DNA of 64,000 nt. Origin: Sebastes aleutianus (taxonomy: Eukaryota > Chordata > Actinopteri > Perciformes > Sebastidae). The translations under genes and the position numbers were made by a program. The notes beneath the pieces were generated by a model. It had not been told where the DNA came from. It searched no databases and was given only the letters and a program-made list of their open reading frames with translations. Shown here piece after piece: positions 1-10,562 of the stretch (position 1 is its first letter; every line of letters starts with the position of its first letter). The stretch spans positions 32,590,490 to 32,654,489 of the forward strand of contig CAKAKS010000066.1 of assembly GCA_916700875.1 (NCBI GenBank). Direction: 5' to 3'.

Positions 1-240
1 GTAATAACAGCAGAAAAAACAGCGTGCCTCTCTCAGGGCCCGGCTGGCTTTGTATTATCTTCAACCATTATTACATTTCTGCAAGGTCTCGGTGCTCCTC
101 GACCAGAGGGCTCCTGGCCGTGTAATGGAGCTGTGGAGCGCCAATCCTGGCCAAATACTGATTAATTGGTGTGTTTGTTTGTTTGGACAAATAATCAATT
201 AATGCCGGTGTAGGTCTGATTAAGTAAAAGATGGAGGGAT
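1..240. promoter_or_regulatory. Candidate conserved non-coding element
   Basis: Non-repetitive, high-complexity sequence without an open frame or matches elsewhere in the window. It holds clustered homeodomain-type sites, TGATTAATTGG near 159-169 and AATCAATTAATG near 193-204, separated by a T/G-rich spacer. This composition resembles vertebrate developmental enhancers, but that is inference; the window edge cuts it on the left. No gene can be assigned to it. Confidence 0.35.
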
Positions 241-320
241 GAGAAAAAGAAGAGATGAGGAATATATATACCTGAGAGATAAAGGGAGGGAGAAATCTAG
301 CACTGAGCTGTGAAATAATT

Positions 321-1030
321 AGGGCTGTCAGAGTTAACGCGATAATAACACGTTAACGCAACTTGCGATTTTTAGGTTGTAGCGGGCTCAGCTAAAAAGC
401 TAGAGTGAAGATACTGGTATTATATGAAACTATAAAAATCTAAGGAATCCATCGGTACCAACCATGTCATACTAGCTTGTCGTGAAGGAGGATAATTAAC
501 GCTCCAAACTTACACTAAATTTTGGAGAGGAAAAACTGACTTTTTAAAGGGGTCCCTTGACCTCTGACCTCCAGATATGTGAATGTAAATGGGTTCTATG
601 GGTACCCACGAGTCTCCCCTTTACAGACATGCCCACTTTATGATAATCAGTTGCAGTTTGGGGCAAGTCATAGTCAAGTCAGCACACTGACACACTGACA
701 GCTGTTGTTGCCTGTTGGGCTGCAGTTTGCCATGTTATGATATGAACATATGTTTTTATGCTAAATGCAGTACCTGTGAGGGTTTCTGGACAATATTTGT
801 CATTGTTTTGTGTTGTTAATTGATTTCCAATAATACATATATACATACATTTGCATAAATCAAGCATATTTGTCCACTCCCATGTTGATAAGACTATTAA
901 ATACTTGACAAATCTCCCGTTAAGGTACATTTTGAACAGATAAAAAATGTGTAATTAATTTGCGATTAATCATGGACAATCATGTGATTAATCGCAATTA
1001 CATACAGTATTTTCAACAATTGACAGCCTT
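321..1030 (-). mobile_element. Non-autonomous hAT element, family A copy 1
   Basis: Bounded by AGGGCTGTCA at 321 and TGACAGCCTT at 1021-1030. Subterminal arms are rich in GTTAAC and GATTAAT palindromes, as usual for hAT transposase binding regions. It is homologous over its length to the copies at 30940, 32144, 36989 and 57928, in the opposite orientation to 30940. The shared core (about 375-665) also occurs in a TTAA-type element at 8663-9948. No transposase is encoded. Target duplication is not clear here; superfamily assignment comes from the 30940 copy. Confidence 0.75.
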
Positions 1031-1055
1031 AATTATAACCTAATTTTCTAGCGGC

Positions 1056-1510
1056 GTGGCTCCAGGGAAGGCAATGTGGTTTTGTCTGTCGGTCCACCAC
1101 TTTGGTCCAGACTGAAATATCCCAAAAACTATTGGATGGATTGCCATCAAATTCTATACAGACACTCATGCTTCCCACAGGGTGAACCCTAATTACTTTG
1201 GTGATCCCCCGTCACCAGAGTTTTCACTTATCCTGTCAAACATCTCAACATCCACTGGATGGATTGGCACAAAAATTGGTACAGACATTCATGGATCACA
1301 GAAAATGCATCCTACTGACTTTGGTGAGCCCTCTTTCATCCAGTGCCATCATCAGCTAGAGTTTGTCAAATACTTAATAATTTAGAACCAAAAATAATGT
1401 GATTCCCATTAGCCTCAGCTGTACTTTTGTCCTCTGTTTTGTGCCAATTAGCTAATGATAATGTCAGGCAGTAGCATGAATAATATACCAGCAAGCCTGA
1501 ATATGCTGTT
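1056..1510. repeat. Dispersed teleost repeat with internal duplication
   Basis: Two imperfect copies of a block containing TTGGATGGATTGCC / CTGGATGGATTGGC followed by a shared ACAGACA(C/T)TCATG motif lie at about 1128-1170 and 1252-1295, each followed by ACTTTGGTGA(T/G)CC. The stretch after it (CCTCAGCTGTACTTT, then GCCAATTAGC) matches a repeat I recall as very abundant in fish genomes. Family name is not certain. The short open frame across it is incidental. Confidence 0.5.
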
Positions 1511-2085
1511 ACATTTTCTATTCCCCAGAGAATTCATCCCTGCGGGATGCCATAGTAGAAATTTGTTTTGTGTAGGAGGCCATGTTTCTCAAAGTTTTCT
1601 TTGCACTACTCCATATGGTAAGCAATGTTAACATTATCATAAAATATCCATCCAGTTAATCTGTTCATCCTGAAGTACTGATGCAAAGATTCACCAGTAA
1701 ACTGGAGGATTGAAGAATTATTTGACCAAGCAGCAGTTTGATCCAGGGCCAAACAATATGAACTGCTATGCAGGCTGCAACTTTAGGAGGACTTTTCAGC
1801 ACAAGCTGAGATTTCCATTCTCGCGACTGCCTTCGAGGTCTTGTATAATTCATCAATACCGTACTGGTTGGGAAGCACTCAAGTGACTCCACAATTCACA
1901 AGTGTGCTCACATATTCATATCATTACTATCATTAATATGCATTTTGCTGGGTTTTGTTGGGTTTTAACATCCCAAGGCTGCCTAAATGTTGTTTAAGAA
2001 GCGCTGTTCCATCCTGGCAAAATTAAGATTCTAGAACAATACTTTGCTCTGTCAATGATCAGAAATTCAGACATCAGCATTATGT
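1511..2085. other. No recognisable feature
   Basis: A/T-rich unique-looking sequence. The only longer open frame (minus strand, 1665-1892) has no recognisable domain or splice context. Confidence 0.4.
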
Positions 2086-3500
2086 CAAAGCATAGACTGT
2101 ATAGTATAAGAAGTGTACATAGTCACCATGACTTCAACCATTGGTTTGTGGTCTACTGTTTTGAAGCCCACGAGTTTGGCGTTTGGGTCGTCGGCATTTT
2201 GTTTTTTTGGAACCAGACTGTCCATATTTGGACGAGAGGGTGGAGCTGGTGAAGTTACCAGCTAATGCTAGCGCTAGATCACTAGCATGGTTAGCAAGGG
2301 GCATCCGTAATTCACTTTAACTGTGATATTAATTGGGATGCTAATTTTGGCTAGTGAAACATGCTGTGTCCACATGCTTAAAACAAAATGTACTAACCAG
2401 ATAAAATGACCAACAGACTCCTTAGAGTGTCTTTTAGTACAACCGAACACTCAACAACGGTCGGTAGCCATGCCATGACTTGTCAATCACTCACTGTGCA
2501 ACATCACTCTAGTTAGAGACTGTAGCGGGGTGCGCTGTGCTGGCTCTCTGTATACTTATCAATTAACTGTTGACTGTTGAAAACCAAGACATTTGAGGGT
2601 TTTACAGATATTTGTCGGGACTCGGGACACCCAGCTTGAAACCGGGATAATCTAGGACAAACCGGGACATCTGGTCACCGTAGGTGTGCCAAAATGTTAT
2701 CTTCTCTGAGGATGTCAAAATTACATTTGCACATGTATAACTAAAATCATAATAGCACACTTGGTGGATAAAACTATTCCAAAATATATTTTTTGGCTAC
2801 TTAGTAGGCAACATTCTGTTTAAATCCGGTATTTCTGCACATTTGCAGATAATGATCAGGCTACAGTAATATTATTAGTATTATACTATTTGTAGAATTA
2901 GATTCCAGTGGCAGCTGCATAGGATTGTGACTCGTGTGAGCCACACATTTCTAATAATTCCAGAGCGTTGCAAAGTCTAAAAGTCAAAATTGATTGAAAA
3001 AGATGAGTGTAATTATTTTTAAAATTCACAACATGTTTTATCTAAAGAAATATTCCATATTTCTTGGCATTTAGCCTTTCAAAAACAACATCTTCTCTGC
3101 GGTCTAAAACCTTGTTCTCCTCCGCTTGCCACTCACAAAGGGAGGCACGCACTGACGAGTTATATTCATTAAATGAAATTGCTCTAAGAAAAAAAAAAAC
3201 AAAACTAATTTATTACACTGAATCACTTTATTCAAATTGAAGTCAGAAGTCAGAAAATATAAATAATATAAACATAACATAAATATAAACCAGCAGTTGA
3301 GACCATAAACTCATGTTTACAATGTTTACTGAGGTAATAAATCAAGCTAGAAGTAGGCTCATTTTCTCATAGACTTCTATACAATCAGACTTCTTTTAGC
3401 AACCAGAGGAGTCGCCCCCTGCTGGCTATTAGAAAGAATGCAAGTTTAAGGCACTTCCGCATTGGCTTCACTTTTAACACCTGGAGGTTGACCCTCGTGT
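2086..3500. repeat. Dispersed repeat region (fish MITE-like)
   Basis: The left part (2150-2300: GAGGGTGGAGCTGGTGAAG, then repeated GCTAGC-type tetramers) and the right part (3290-3480: GACTTCTATACAATCAGAC and GTCGCCCCCTGCTGGC) are sequence I recall as the two halves of one common fish repeat. The middle (2520-3290) is diverged and may contain other insertions. No coding sequence. Boundaries are approximate. Confidence 0.4.
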
Positions 3501-4380
3501 CAAACCAAAAACATTGCCTTACATCTGGCTTTCAAAACTTGATACGGAGTGGCTATGTCCCGCCCCTTCTGGTGGACCCCACGGGACATTATTTTAGAAA
3601 AAATATGAAGGGTAGTCAATGGTGAGAGACAAATATTTGTTTTGCTCCCATTTGAATTGCGCTATGAATCACACATATGATCTTTGTCAATTTAAAAGAT
3701 CATTTTGCAAGTCAAGAAATGTCACAGTTGACTACCGTTCATTTTTTTTCCGAAATAAGGTCCCACGGTGGTCCACCGGAAGGTTCGGGAATGAGTCCTA
3801 AAACCCGGAAATGAGTTAGCATTTTAGCACTTACGGTTCCCTCGTCTAGAAGTCAATGGGTTGTTTGAATTGGTTTTTGGTTAGATGCCTGAAATAAGGT
3901 CTGTGGTTAACACAAGCTGAAGAGATTTGAACATTTTGTTTTACGATATAAAATAAGGCAGTAAATACCCCACTCATGAATTTTGAAGCCATTATGTGTC
4001 TTAAAAACGGCGGTTGCTAAGAAGTAGCTAAATTAGATTATTAAATAACATCACGCCAATACGTCCGCCTTTACAGCCTCGTTGTGTATACTCGCGTTCA
4101 TGCAACCGTGGTGTAGTTTGTTTATAGCCTAACGTTAGCTTTTTATTTGTGGCGATTGCATTCATGCTACAAAAATCATGAAAGTGGTGTTCATTTGTGA
4201 AGATTATCTTGCTGAACAAAACATGTAAGTATCATTTGTTTGCCACAGAGTTTATTTTCTGCAATAATCCAAAACCCAATGGAAAAATCCCATTGGCTTT
4301 TTGTCGAGGGAACCCGGGGCGATGCTAACTTCCTGGTTGGCCTGTAAAAATACGTCATCCCTGGAGCCTTTACCATAATA
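3501..4380. repeat. Repeat K, copy 1
   Basis: Contains AATGAGTTAGCATTTTAGCA and GAAATAAGGTCTGTGGTTAA; both recur in inverted orientation at 10440-10562, together with ACTCATT and a phrase centred on CATTGACTTC. The right part (4240-4380) has AACCCGGGGCGATGCTAACT. This shows a dispersed repeat with at least two copies here. No coding capacity recognised. Confidence 0.5.
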
Positions 4381-5012
4381 AATTCTACTGTATAGACTAT
4401 TGCCTGAATTTTCTTCACTGTATGGCTGACAGATAGCTTGAAGCAGTGCGTGTTGGTGTGTTTGTGTGAGAGATAGATGAGAATGGGAAGATGTGTGCTT
4501 GGGAGAATGGACATTAAAAAACAGTGTGTTCGAAAGCAAAGTAAAAGACATAAATGAGATCTCAAAAACAGCAAAACGGACCAATCATGACAGAGCAATA
4601 TAAAAGGCAATTAAAATAGAACATGATAAAGACAGGGAAAATAACTGAAATGACAGGAAGGAAGACACATCATCAGACTAATAAGAAGAAGTAATAATAA
4701 TCATGTTTAACTAGAAAAAAAGCCAGTGAGAATAGATGTGTTTCGAGACCCTTTTTATAACTCCGCAGCATGGGCTGAGCTGACAGACAACTGGAGCTTT
4801 TAGTTTGAAATTATGGATGGCTGGGGGGATCTAAGCTTTACAGTCATGGAGTAAGGAGTTGACAAGTCAGTTATATAAGGGAAGTGCCATGTCATATTAA
4901 GAACTTGTAGGTGATTAAAGGAGGCTTAAAATATATTCTGAATTTAAAGGACAACCCATGCAGAGAAGCTAAAACAGGGGTTACATGTCATTTCTGATTA
5001 GGCAAACACGAT
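4381..5012. other. No recognisable feature
   Basis: A-rich sequence; two overlapping minus-strand frames (4191-4610) show no domain and low-complexity Leu/His/Ser composition, so they are not called as genes. Confidence 0.4.
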
Positions 5013-5020
5013 GCTGCAAT

Positions 5021-5879
5021 CAATGCTTGAAGTGGAAAAAAAATAAGTGCCAGTACTTCCCTTATTCAGATGTTGGCGTGTGTATCGGTCGGTATCAGCA
5101 ATCTCTTGCTCCTATTTATTCATTATTTCTTTAAGCATATTAATCAGCTGTGGTTTTATTGCTATTGTTATAGGGTTAAGGTGGTGTGTTTGTATATTTA
5201 CCCATAGTGTTAATAGTTAAAGTGTTTTCTTGTGTTATTCGTAGCCTATAGTATCTCTCTATAATATATTATAGGATGCCTATAGGCTGGAATCAACAGC
5301 AGCCAGCCAGACAGGCAGGTATGCAGAGCTGAGGTGTGTGAGCTTTTCATTAACGTTTTAGGAGCAGTGGCCCAGTCAGGATGCTCCTACATATTATGCG
5401 GCAGGATAAAGAGACATATTCTGAATTTCTACAGTGAATAAAAGATACGAGGAGATATTGGGTTTGGGTCCCCCCACAAGAAAATTTGAAGGTTTTTGAC
5501 TTAAAACTATGCTAACTCCAAAAAAGCTTAAAGACAAAACTTACTATAGTTCAATCATTATTTTAATATTTACACATATCACAGCCTTCGTCTGAACATT
5601 TAATTATTCTGGAAATGTTTGCCCTGTAACATCATATTCTATAAATCAAAAGAACAGATTCAGAAAACTTTTAAATTATGTTTAATTAATTCTAATGTGC
5701 TCACAGATAAAAAAAAAAAAAGTTATGACGAACAGTTCACTAATTATTTTACAAAAAGGACGTGCAAATTGTATCGATAAATTACAGCGCCATCGTTCTC
5801 ACCCCAAGTGCCGGTACTCAAGCAAAGAGAAGAATGTAGAAGTGCCGGTACTGTGAGTACCGGCCCACTTCGAGCACTG
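5021..5879. mobile_element. hAT element with perfect 8-bp target duplication
   Basis: Left terminus CAATGCTTGAAGTGG at 5021-5035 and right terminus CCACTTCGAGCACTG at 5865-5879 form a 15-bp inverted repeat with two mismatches. GCTGCAAT occurs immediately outside both ends (5013-5020 and 5880-5887), an exact 8-bp target-site duplication as made by hAT transposases. Internally GTGCCAGTACT and AGTGCCGGTACT extend the inverted ends. At 859 bp it has no transposase, so it is non-autonomous. Confidence 0.85.
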
Positions 5880-5887
5880 GCTGCAAT

Positions 5888-6385
5888 AATCAGGAGAACA
5901 TAAAGGCATGAATATGTTCATTGCATAAATTTTTCATATATAAAGACACACTTGACATGACTATCAACATATTTCTCAGCTAGAAAAACAGGACTTAAAC
6001 TCAGGTGGTAAATAAGGGTCAAAGATTATATCACTGTTTTTATCAGATCACTAAAAAGAGATCTTGACATTATTGACGTTACTGTCAGCAGAAATGTAAG
6101 GTTGCTCTAAAATCTGTACACAAACACAATAAAATAATTACGTAGGCGCAAACACCTAAATTGTTAGGCAGTAAAACATGTAGGTAGAATAAGTCAAGAT
6201 CCAAAATCAATCAGGAGTTCAAGACAGAGATGGAAAAAAACACCTAAACAAGTTGCTAGTGGGTCACAGAGCTTCATAACACCTGCCTGAAGGAGGCATT
6301 CAAATTCAGAGTGAAGTGGGCGTGAAGTGTAGGATGCCTTTGACGAGCTTTTCCTTCTGGCCTGATCTGCATATATGTTTGACAT
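5888..6385. other. No recognisable feature
   Basis: A/T-rich unique sequence with no repeat match inside the window and no credible open frame. Confidence 0.4.
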
Positions 6386-6670
6386 TTATTTCAGTGGTCC
6401 TCCAATAAATGTGCTGCCTGTATTCACATCTCCTGCCAATTTGTTTCTGTTCTTGGTTCCCTTTATACCAAGCTCGAGGTGAAAAACGTTACAACCTTGA
6501 ACCCTGGTACAGAGTCGCTCGATCACTGTGGCCAAGTGCAGCTTACTTAGAAGCGGTGCGAGTGCTGATTGACACATTTTCCCCTCAACGGCAGTTTGCA
6601 GTGGCTGTAAAAGCCCAGATGAGCTCGCTGCTGAGATTGTTCTCTTGATCTCAATCATCACCTCCATCGT
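6386..6670. promoter_or_regulatory. Candidate conserved non-coding stretch
   Basis: High-complexity, non-repetitive, moderately GC-rich block in A/T-rich surroundings. Frames of 79 codons (plus) and 93 codons (minus) are open across it, but neither has splice sites or a recognisable domain. Open frames on both strands with unique sequence could reflect purifying selection on non-coding DNA; this is inference only. Confidence 0.25.
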
Positions 6671-7090
6671 CCTCCACCAGTATCATGATGCCGTCTGAAA
6701 CTAGTTTGCTAAATATATGTCTGGGAAGGAGGAAAAAGTTGTCTCCTTTTTATTATTTGTTAGCATGTTTGTTTTCAGAGTTAATGGTTTTGTACATGTC
6801 CGTGTGGAACTCTGGAAATGTTCCTTTGTGGACCAAGGAACAGCCCATTAAATGTGGCTGTTGAAAGACACCGAGCTAAATCCAGGCCAGACTGTTCAGC
6901 CTTGTTAGATGTATACTTTGTGACGGGTGACACTTTAATTCAGTGTTGCCATAATCTGTTTAGCTGATAAAACAGATCTGTCAGACAAAACCAGGAGGGA
7001 CAGCAGTGCTTGAAGAATGTGAAGAAACTGGGACGCTGTGTGACAGCAGAAGAAGGCAGATGGTTCAAATTCTTGGAGCACACATGGGTG
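6671..7090. other. No recognisable feature
   Basis: Unique-looking sequence preceding the fold-back element; nothing supported. Confidence 0.4.
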
Positions 7091-7958
7091 ATATGGAGGA
7101 TGGAACCTGCCAAAATTAAAAAAAATGAATAAATAAATAAATATATCATTAAATGTAGCAAAAATACTATTAAAAATAAATCTAGCCATTTATTAATTGA
7201 TAAAAAGTAGCATGAATTGATATTTCTGTTTTAATTTGCTTCTTCATTTATTCTTTGTATTAATTCCCTTATTTATTTACTCTTCTGTTTAATTTTCCCT
7301 TTTATTTATATATGTATGTATTTGTATAGATTTTTTAAAATGTATTTATTTGTGATTTTTTATTTTATTTTTGCATTCATTTTTTATTTATTTATTTGTG
7401 CATTTATTTTCAAATTTATTTTTAAATGTATGTATATATTTATATATTTATGCATTAATTAATTTATTTATGTCTGCAAGATTTTTCCTTTGCATTTCAC
7501 ACCTTATGTATTTCCACAAACGTATTTATTTCTGTATTCTTTTCTTTATACATTTCTTTAGGCATTTGTGGCTCATTATGTAAATGAGGGCTGTCGGTCA
7601 ATGTGTGTCATGAAATAAATACATACATTTAAAAATAAATATAAAATAAATAAAAAATTAAATGCAAAAAATAAATATATGAATAATAATGCAAAAATAG
7701 ATAAATAAATGCACAAATGAATAAATGAATAAATGTAAAAAAAAAACATTGAAAAAATATAAATAAATAAAAAGGAAATTAAACAGAAGAGTAAATAAAT
7801 AATGGAATAAATAACAAGATAAATAAATAAAGAAGCAAATTAATACCAAAATATGAATTTATGTCACATTTTATCAATTAATTTATGGCTACATTATTTT
7901 AAATATTCGTTTTGCCATTTCATTTATTTTTGATTTTGGCAGGTTTAGTCCTCCATAC
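7091..7958. mobile_element. Fold-back (hairpin) element, copy 1
   Basis: A near-complete palindrome. The left arm runs from ATGGAGGATGGAACCTGCC (7093) through TTAATTGATAAAA and ACTCTTCTGTTTAATTT; the right arm carries their reverse complements, ending AGGTTTAGTCCTCCATAC (7941-7957). Arms are about 420 bp and mostly tracts of AAAT/ATTT tetramers with interspersed unique words; the centre near 7560-7600 is non-palindromic. A homologous copy sits at 46396-46998. No protein is encoded; the Phe/Ile/Leu-rich small frames are translation of the A/T tracts. Confidence 0.8.
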
Positions 7959-8336
7959 TGTGAGACTGAGGGGTAAATCTATGATACCAGGGCATAGATT
8001 TGATTTTAAGGATGAGCTTAGCCCAGCGGTTGAGCAGTTAACAACAATTTAACTTCCTTTTGTTACATAATATACATTCCCATACTGTGTGATTACATAG
8101 GTAGTCAGAAATGTGTTTGCTTTGGGGCTGAATTACTGGTAGTTTGTTGTCGGATTGTGAAAGGACATCAGTGGGTGCTTGATCGAGACTGGAGAAAAAG
8201 CAGCAGTGACAGTAATGAGCTCAACTCTGCGGCAGGCTCACATTACTGAAGTGCTGTGGTAATGGTTCCATGCCTATAGAGCGCAGGTGTGTGAATGTGA
8301 GCAAACAACAATTTTCCCTTTTTATTTTCTTTGCAG
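7959..8336. other. Sequence upstream of candidate exon
   Basis: No repeat recognised. The last 40 bases carry a strong polypyrimidine tract (CCCTTTTTATTTTCTTTGCAG at its end), read as the 3' splice site of the next entry. Confidence 0.4.
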
Positions 8337-8425
8337 GAGAATCCTTCAGCGAATTACTGACGGAAAATATGCTTTGGAAATTATCAACTTGCTCCTTGAA
8401 GGATCCCCTCTCCAGGAAAGCATGG
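8337..8425 (+). CDS. Candidate internal coding exon, gene unidentified
   Basis: An 89-bp segment bounded by a strong acceptor (TTTTATTTTCTTTGCAG, ending at 8336) and a consensus donor (G|GTAAGT with CATGG before it; intron starts 8426). With one leading base and one trailing base it holds 29 sense codons. The reading contains ALEIINLLLEGSPLQESM, amphipathic and helix-like rather than low complexity. A second frame is also open but reads less like protein. Phases differ at its ends (split codons on both sides). I do not recognise the protein. No neighbouring exon was found within several kb, which would fit a gene with very long introns. It could still be chance or a non-coding transcript exon. 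Confidence 0.4.
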
Positions 8426-8662
8426 GTAAGTTGTGTATTTATCATAATTACATACCTAGATTTTAAAATCCATTTTTTGCATCTAGAAATGATGGGTGGG
8501 GATGCGTTTGACACTGTACAGTGCCCCTTTCATTATTAATGCCCAACTACATTCAGTTGCCAGTTTATTAGGTCCACCTAGATAAAACTAATACGTTTTA
8601 ACACAGCAGTCCTTAAATAAATCCTACCTCCACAGTGGTTGTAATGTTCAGTTACTGTTTAA

Positions 8663-9948
8663 CCCCCTGAGACCCGCGATCCCGACCGACTTTACTGTCT
8701 TTCAGAGGCTATAGCAGGTTCAGTTTTAAAGCTACAGTGAAGGTATATTATATAATCTATATATATCATATGAAACTAGAAAACCTAAGGTTTTTGGTAC
8801 CATGTCCTGCCAGCTTGTCGGGAAGTAAGTAAGTAAATAACACTCCAAAGTTAGCCTAAATTTTGGCAAGGAAAAACTGGCATGGGGTCCCTTGATCTCT
8901 GACCTCAAGATATGTGAATGAAAAAGGGTTCTATGGGTACCCACGAGTCTCCCCTTTACAGACATGCCCACTTTATGATACTCACATACATTTTGGGGCA
9001 CAAACCATGTAGGTTTTTGAATGCAGTATAAATGTATTATTTTTGCATATTCTAAAATGGTGTGTTTGAATATTTCTGCATACTGGGGTCCCTAAACAGT
9101 CTTGGAATTACATTACATTACAAATTAGGCATGACTGTAAAGCTGAGACTCTTGTGGATCTAATGAGCCCAATTATATTCTTGTGTTATGATGTTAGACC
9201 CCATAGTGGCCATTTCATTGTAGTGAGACCATTTTTTTAAACTTGACCTCACTGTATAAAATGACCTGCGGTGACCTCTAGTATAATCACAGCCTCACGA
9301 AACTTTACAGCCACAAACTAGAGACCTAGAGCATTCAGAGGATGGATGGATAAGACTAGAGACCTAGGGCATTCAGAGGATGGATGGCTTTCCTAGCTAG
9401 ATTGACAATAAGGGGATTTCTGAGCAGTTTCCAGGGCAGAAGTGCTCGCCATCCAATTGCCGGAAAATGAAATTCTTGCAGAAATCTCCAAATGTCAAAA
9501 GTTTTTGATACCACATCACAGCATGGCTTTTTCTATGGTGTTACTCAAGGTCTTGGTGTCTTAATGTGGGATTTTGGAGGGATTCAATTCTCAAGTGGTA
9601 AAAAAATGGTTTAATTTAGCACCAATTCTGTGTTACAAACGGTATCAACCCCAAAATGCTGCAACAACTTATGAGACATAATAGAGCATGGGGAATGTAA
9701 ATCATATGCTTCTATCATAATGTTTGAAGCCCCTATCATTTTTTTTACTATTTATTTTAATTAATTGATCCATGTTTATTTCTTATTTATGACTAAAACA
9801 ACTTGACACACAGTGCTGAGCTGCATCTCAACTTCTGAGCTGTCAGATGATGTACACCACTTTTATGTGACGTCTACTGTTGACCTGCTATCTCCCCTAA
9901 AGACCCCCCTAAAAAAGACAAAACGGGTATATTGTGGGTCTCAGAGGG
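8663..9948. mobile_element. TTAA-target element, family B copy 1 (piggyBac-like ends)
   Basis: Begins CCCCCTGAGACCC (8663) and ends GGGTCTCAGAGGG (9948), flanked on both sides by TTAA (8659-8662, 9949-9952). TTAA duplication with termini starting CCC is the hallmark of piggyBac-type transposition. No transposase frame, so non-autonomous. Its left third (8700-9000) is homologous to the internal part of the hAT family A copies, while its remainder (9000-9400) matches only the copy at 16568. A 37-bp tandem duplication at 9319-9388 is absent from that copy. Confidence 0.75.
9319..9388. repeat. Two-unit tandem duplication inside family B copy 1
   Basis: ACTAGAGACCTAG(A/G)GC followed by ATTCAGAGGATGGATGG occurs twice in tandem about 37 bp apart; the related element near 16988 has one unit. 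Confidence 0.8.
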
Positions 9949-10289
9949 TTAAACTGTTGTAGGGAGGTCTTGATTCAACTTTACGGTCATTTGGAGGATG
10001 TAGTTTGTGTTGCTGTCGAACTGTATTGTGTTATACTGAGAAGTTCTTCTAACCCTATTTTTTATCAGTGACTAAATATTAGAAACACATCCTCCGAAAC
10101 GATCGTAAAGTTGAATCAACACTTCTCTAAAATAGTTTAAACAAAAACTGAACATTATAACCTTCATGAAGGCAGGATTTATTGCAGGGCTGTGAATTTA
10201 TACAGTATTGGTTTGAGCTAGGTTTATTAGCTCTGCACATTCATAGCAGCCCATGGCAGCTTTGTGTGGCCACTCTGTGGGGGGGGGGG

Positions 10290-10562
10290 GTTGGTTTCAC
10301 ACCAACTCCCCTCAAGTGGCATCGATGCATACCTTCTGATGCTATAGAGTTCTACGGGGATGACATATTTTTGTTGCGCAAACAGGAAGTTAGTATTGCA
10401 CTGGTTACCTCGACAAAAAGCATTATTTTATATTGTAAAACAAACGATGTGTTAACCACAGACCTTATTTCAGGCATCTAACTAAAAACCCATTGACTTC
10501 CAGACGAGGGAAACCCGGAAGTGCTAAAATGCTAACTCATTTCCAGGTTTTAGGACTCATTC
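10290..10562. repeat. Repeat K, copy 2 (inverted relative to copy 1)
   Basis: TTAACCACAGACCTTATTTC (10451-10470) and TGCTAAAATGCTAACTCATT are reverse complements of words at 3790-3925. Marks the same dispersed repeat as 3501-4380 in opposite orientation. A G10 run lies at about 10279-10288. Confidence 0.5.

Larger units (their letters stand above)
8545..10200. mobile_element. Older inverted-repeat element, split by the insertion at 8663
   Basis: The left flank of the 8663-9948 element (GGTTGTAATGTTCAGTTACT, preceded by AATAAATCCTACCT) is the inverse of sequence to its right (AACTGAACATTATAACC then AGGATTTATT near 10150-10185). Inner arms CTTGATTCAACTTTACGGTC (9969-9988) and CGTAAAGTTGAATCAAC (10103-10119) are also inverted. 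So the flanks are two halves of one palindromic element interrupted by a later TTAA insertion. Outer boundaries are approximate; I recall GCCAGTTTATTAGG as the start of a common fish repeat. Confidence 0.6.

Noticed and set aside
679..930. 83-codon minus-strand frame also partly open at 58002-58196
   Set aside because: It lies entirely within the family A repeat and is broken in the other copies; shared reading reflects repeat homology, not a gene.
4191..4610. Overlapping 139- and 110-codon minus-strand frames
   Set aside because: No recognisable domain; part overlaps repeat K; composition consistent with chance.
7371..7849. Hydrophobic 60-70-codon frames resembling membrane proteins
   Set aside because: Translation of AAAT/ATTT tracts in the fold-back element.
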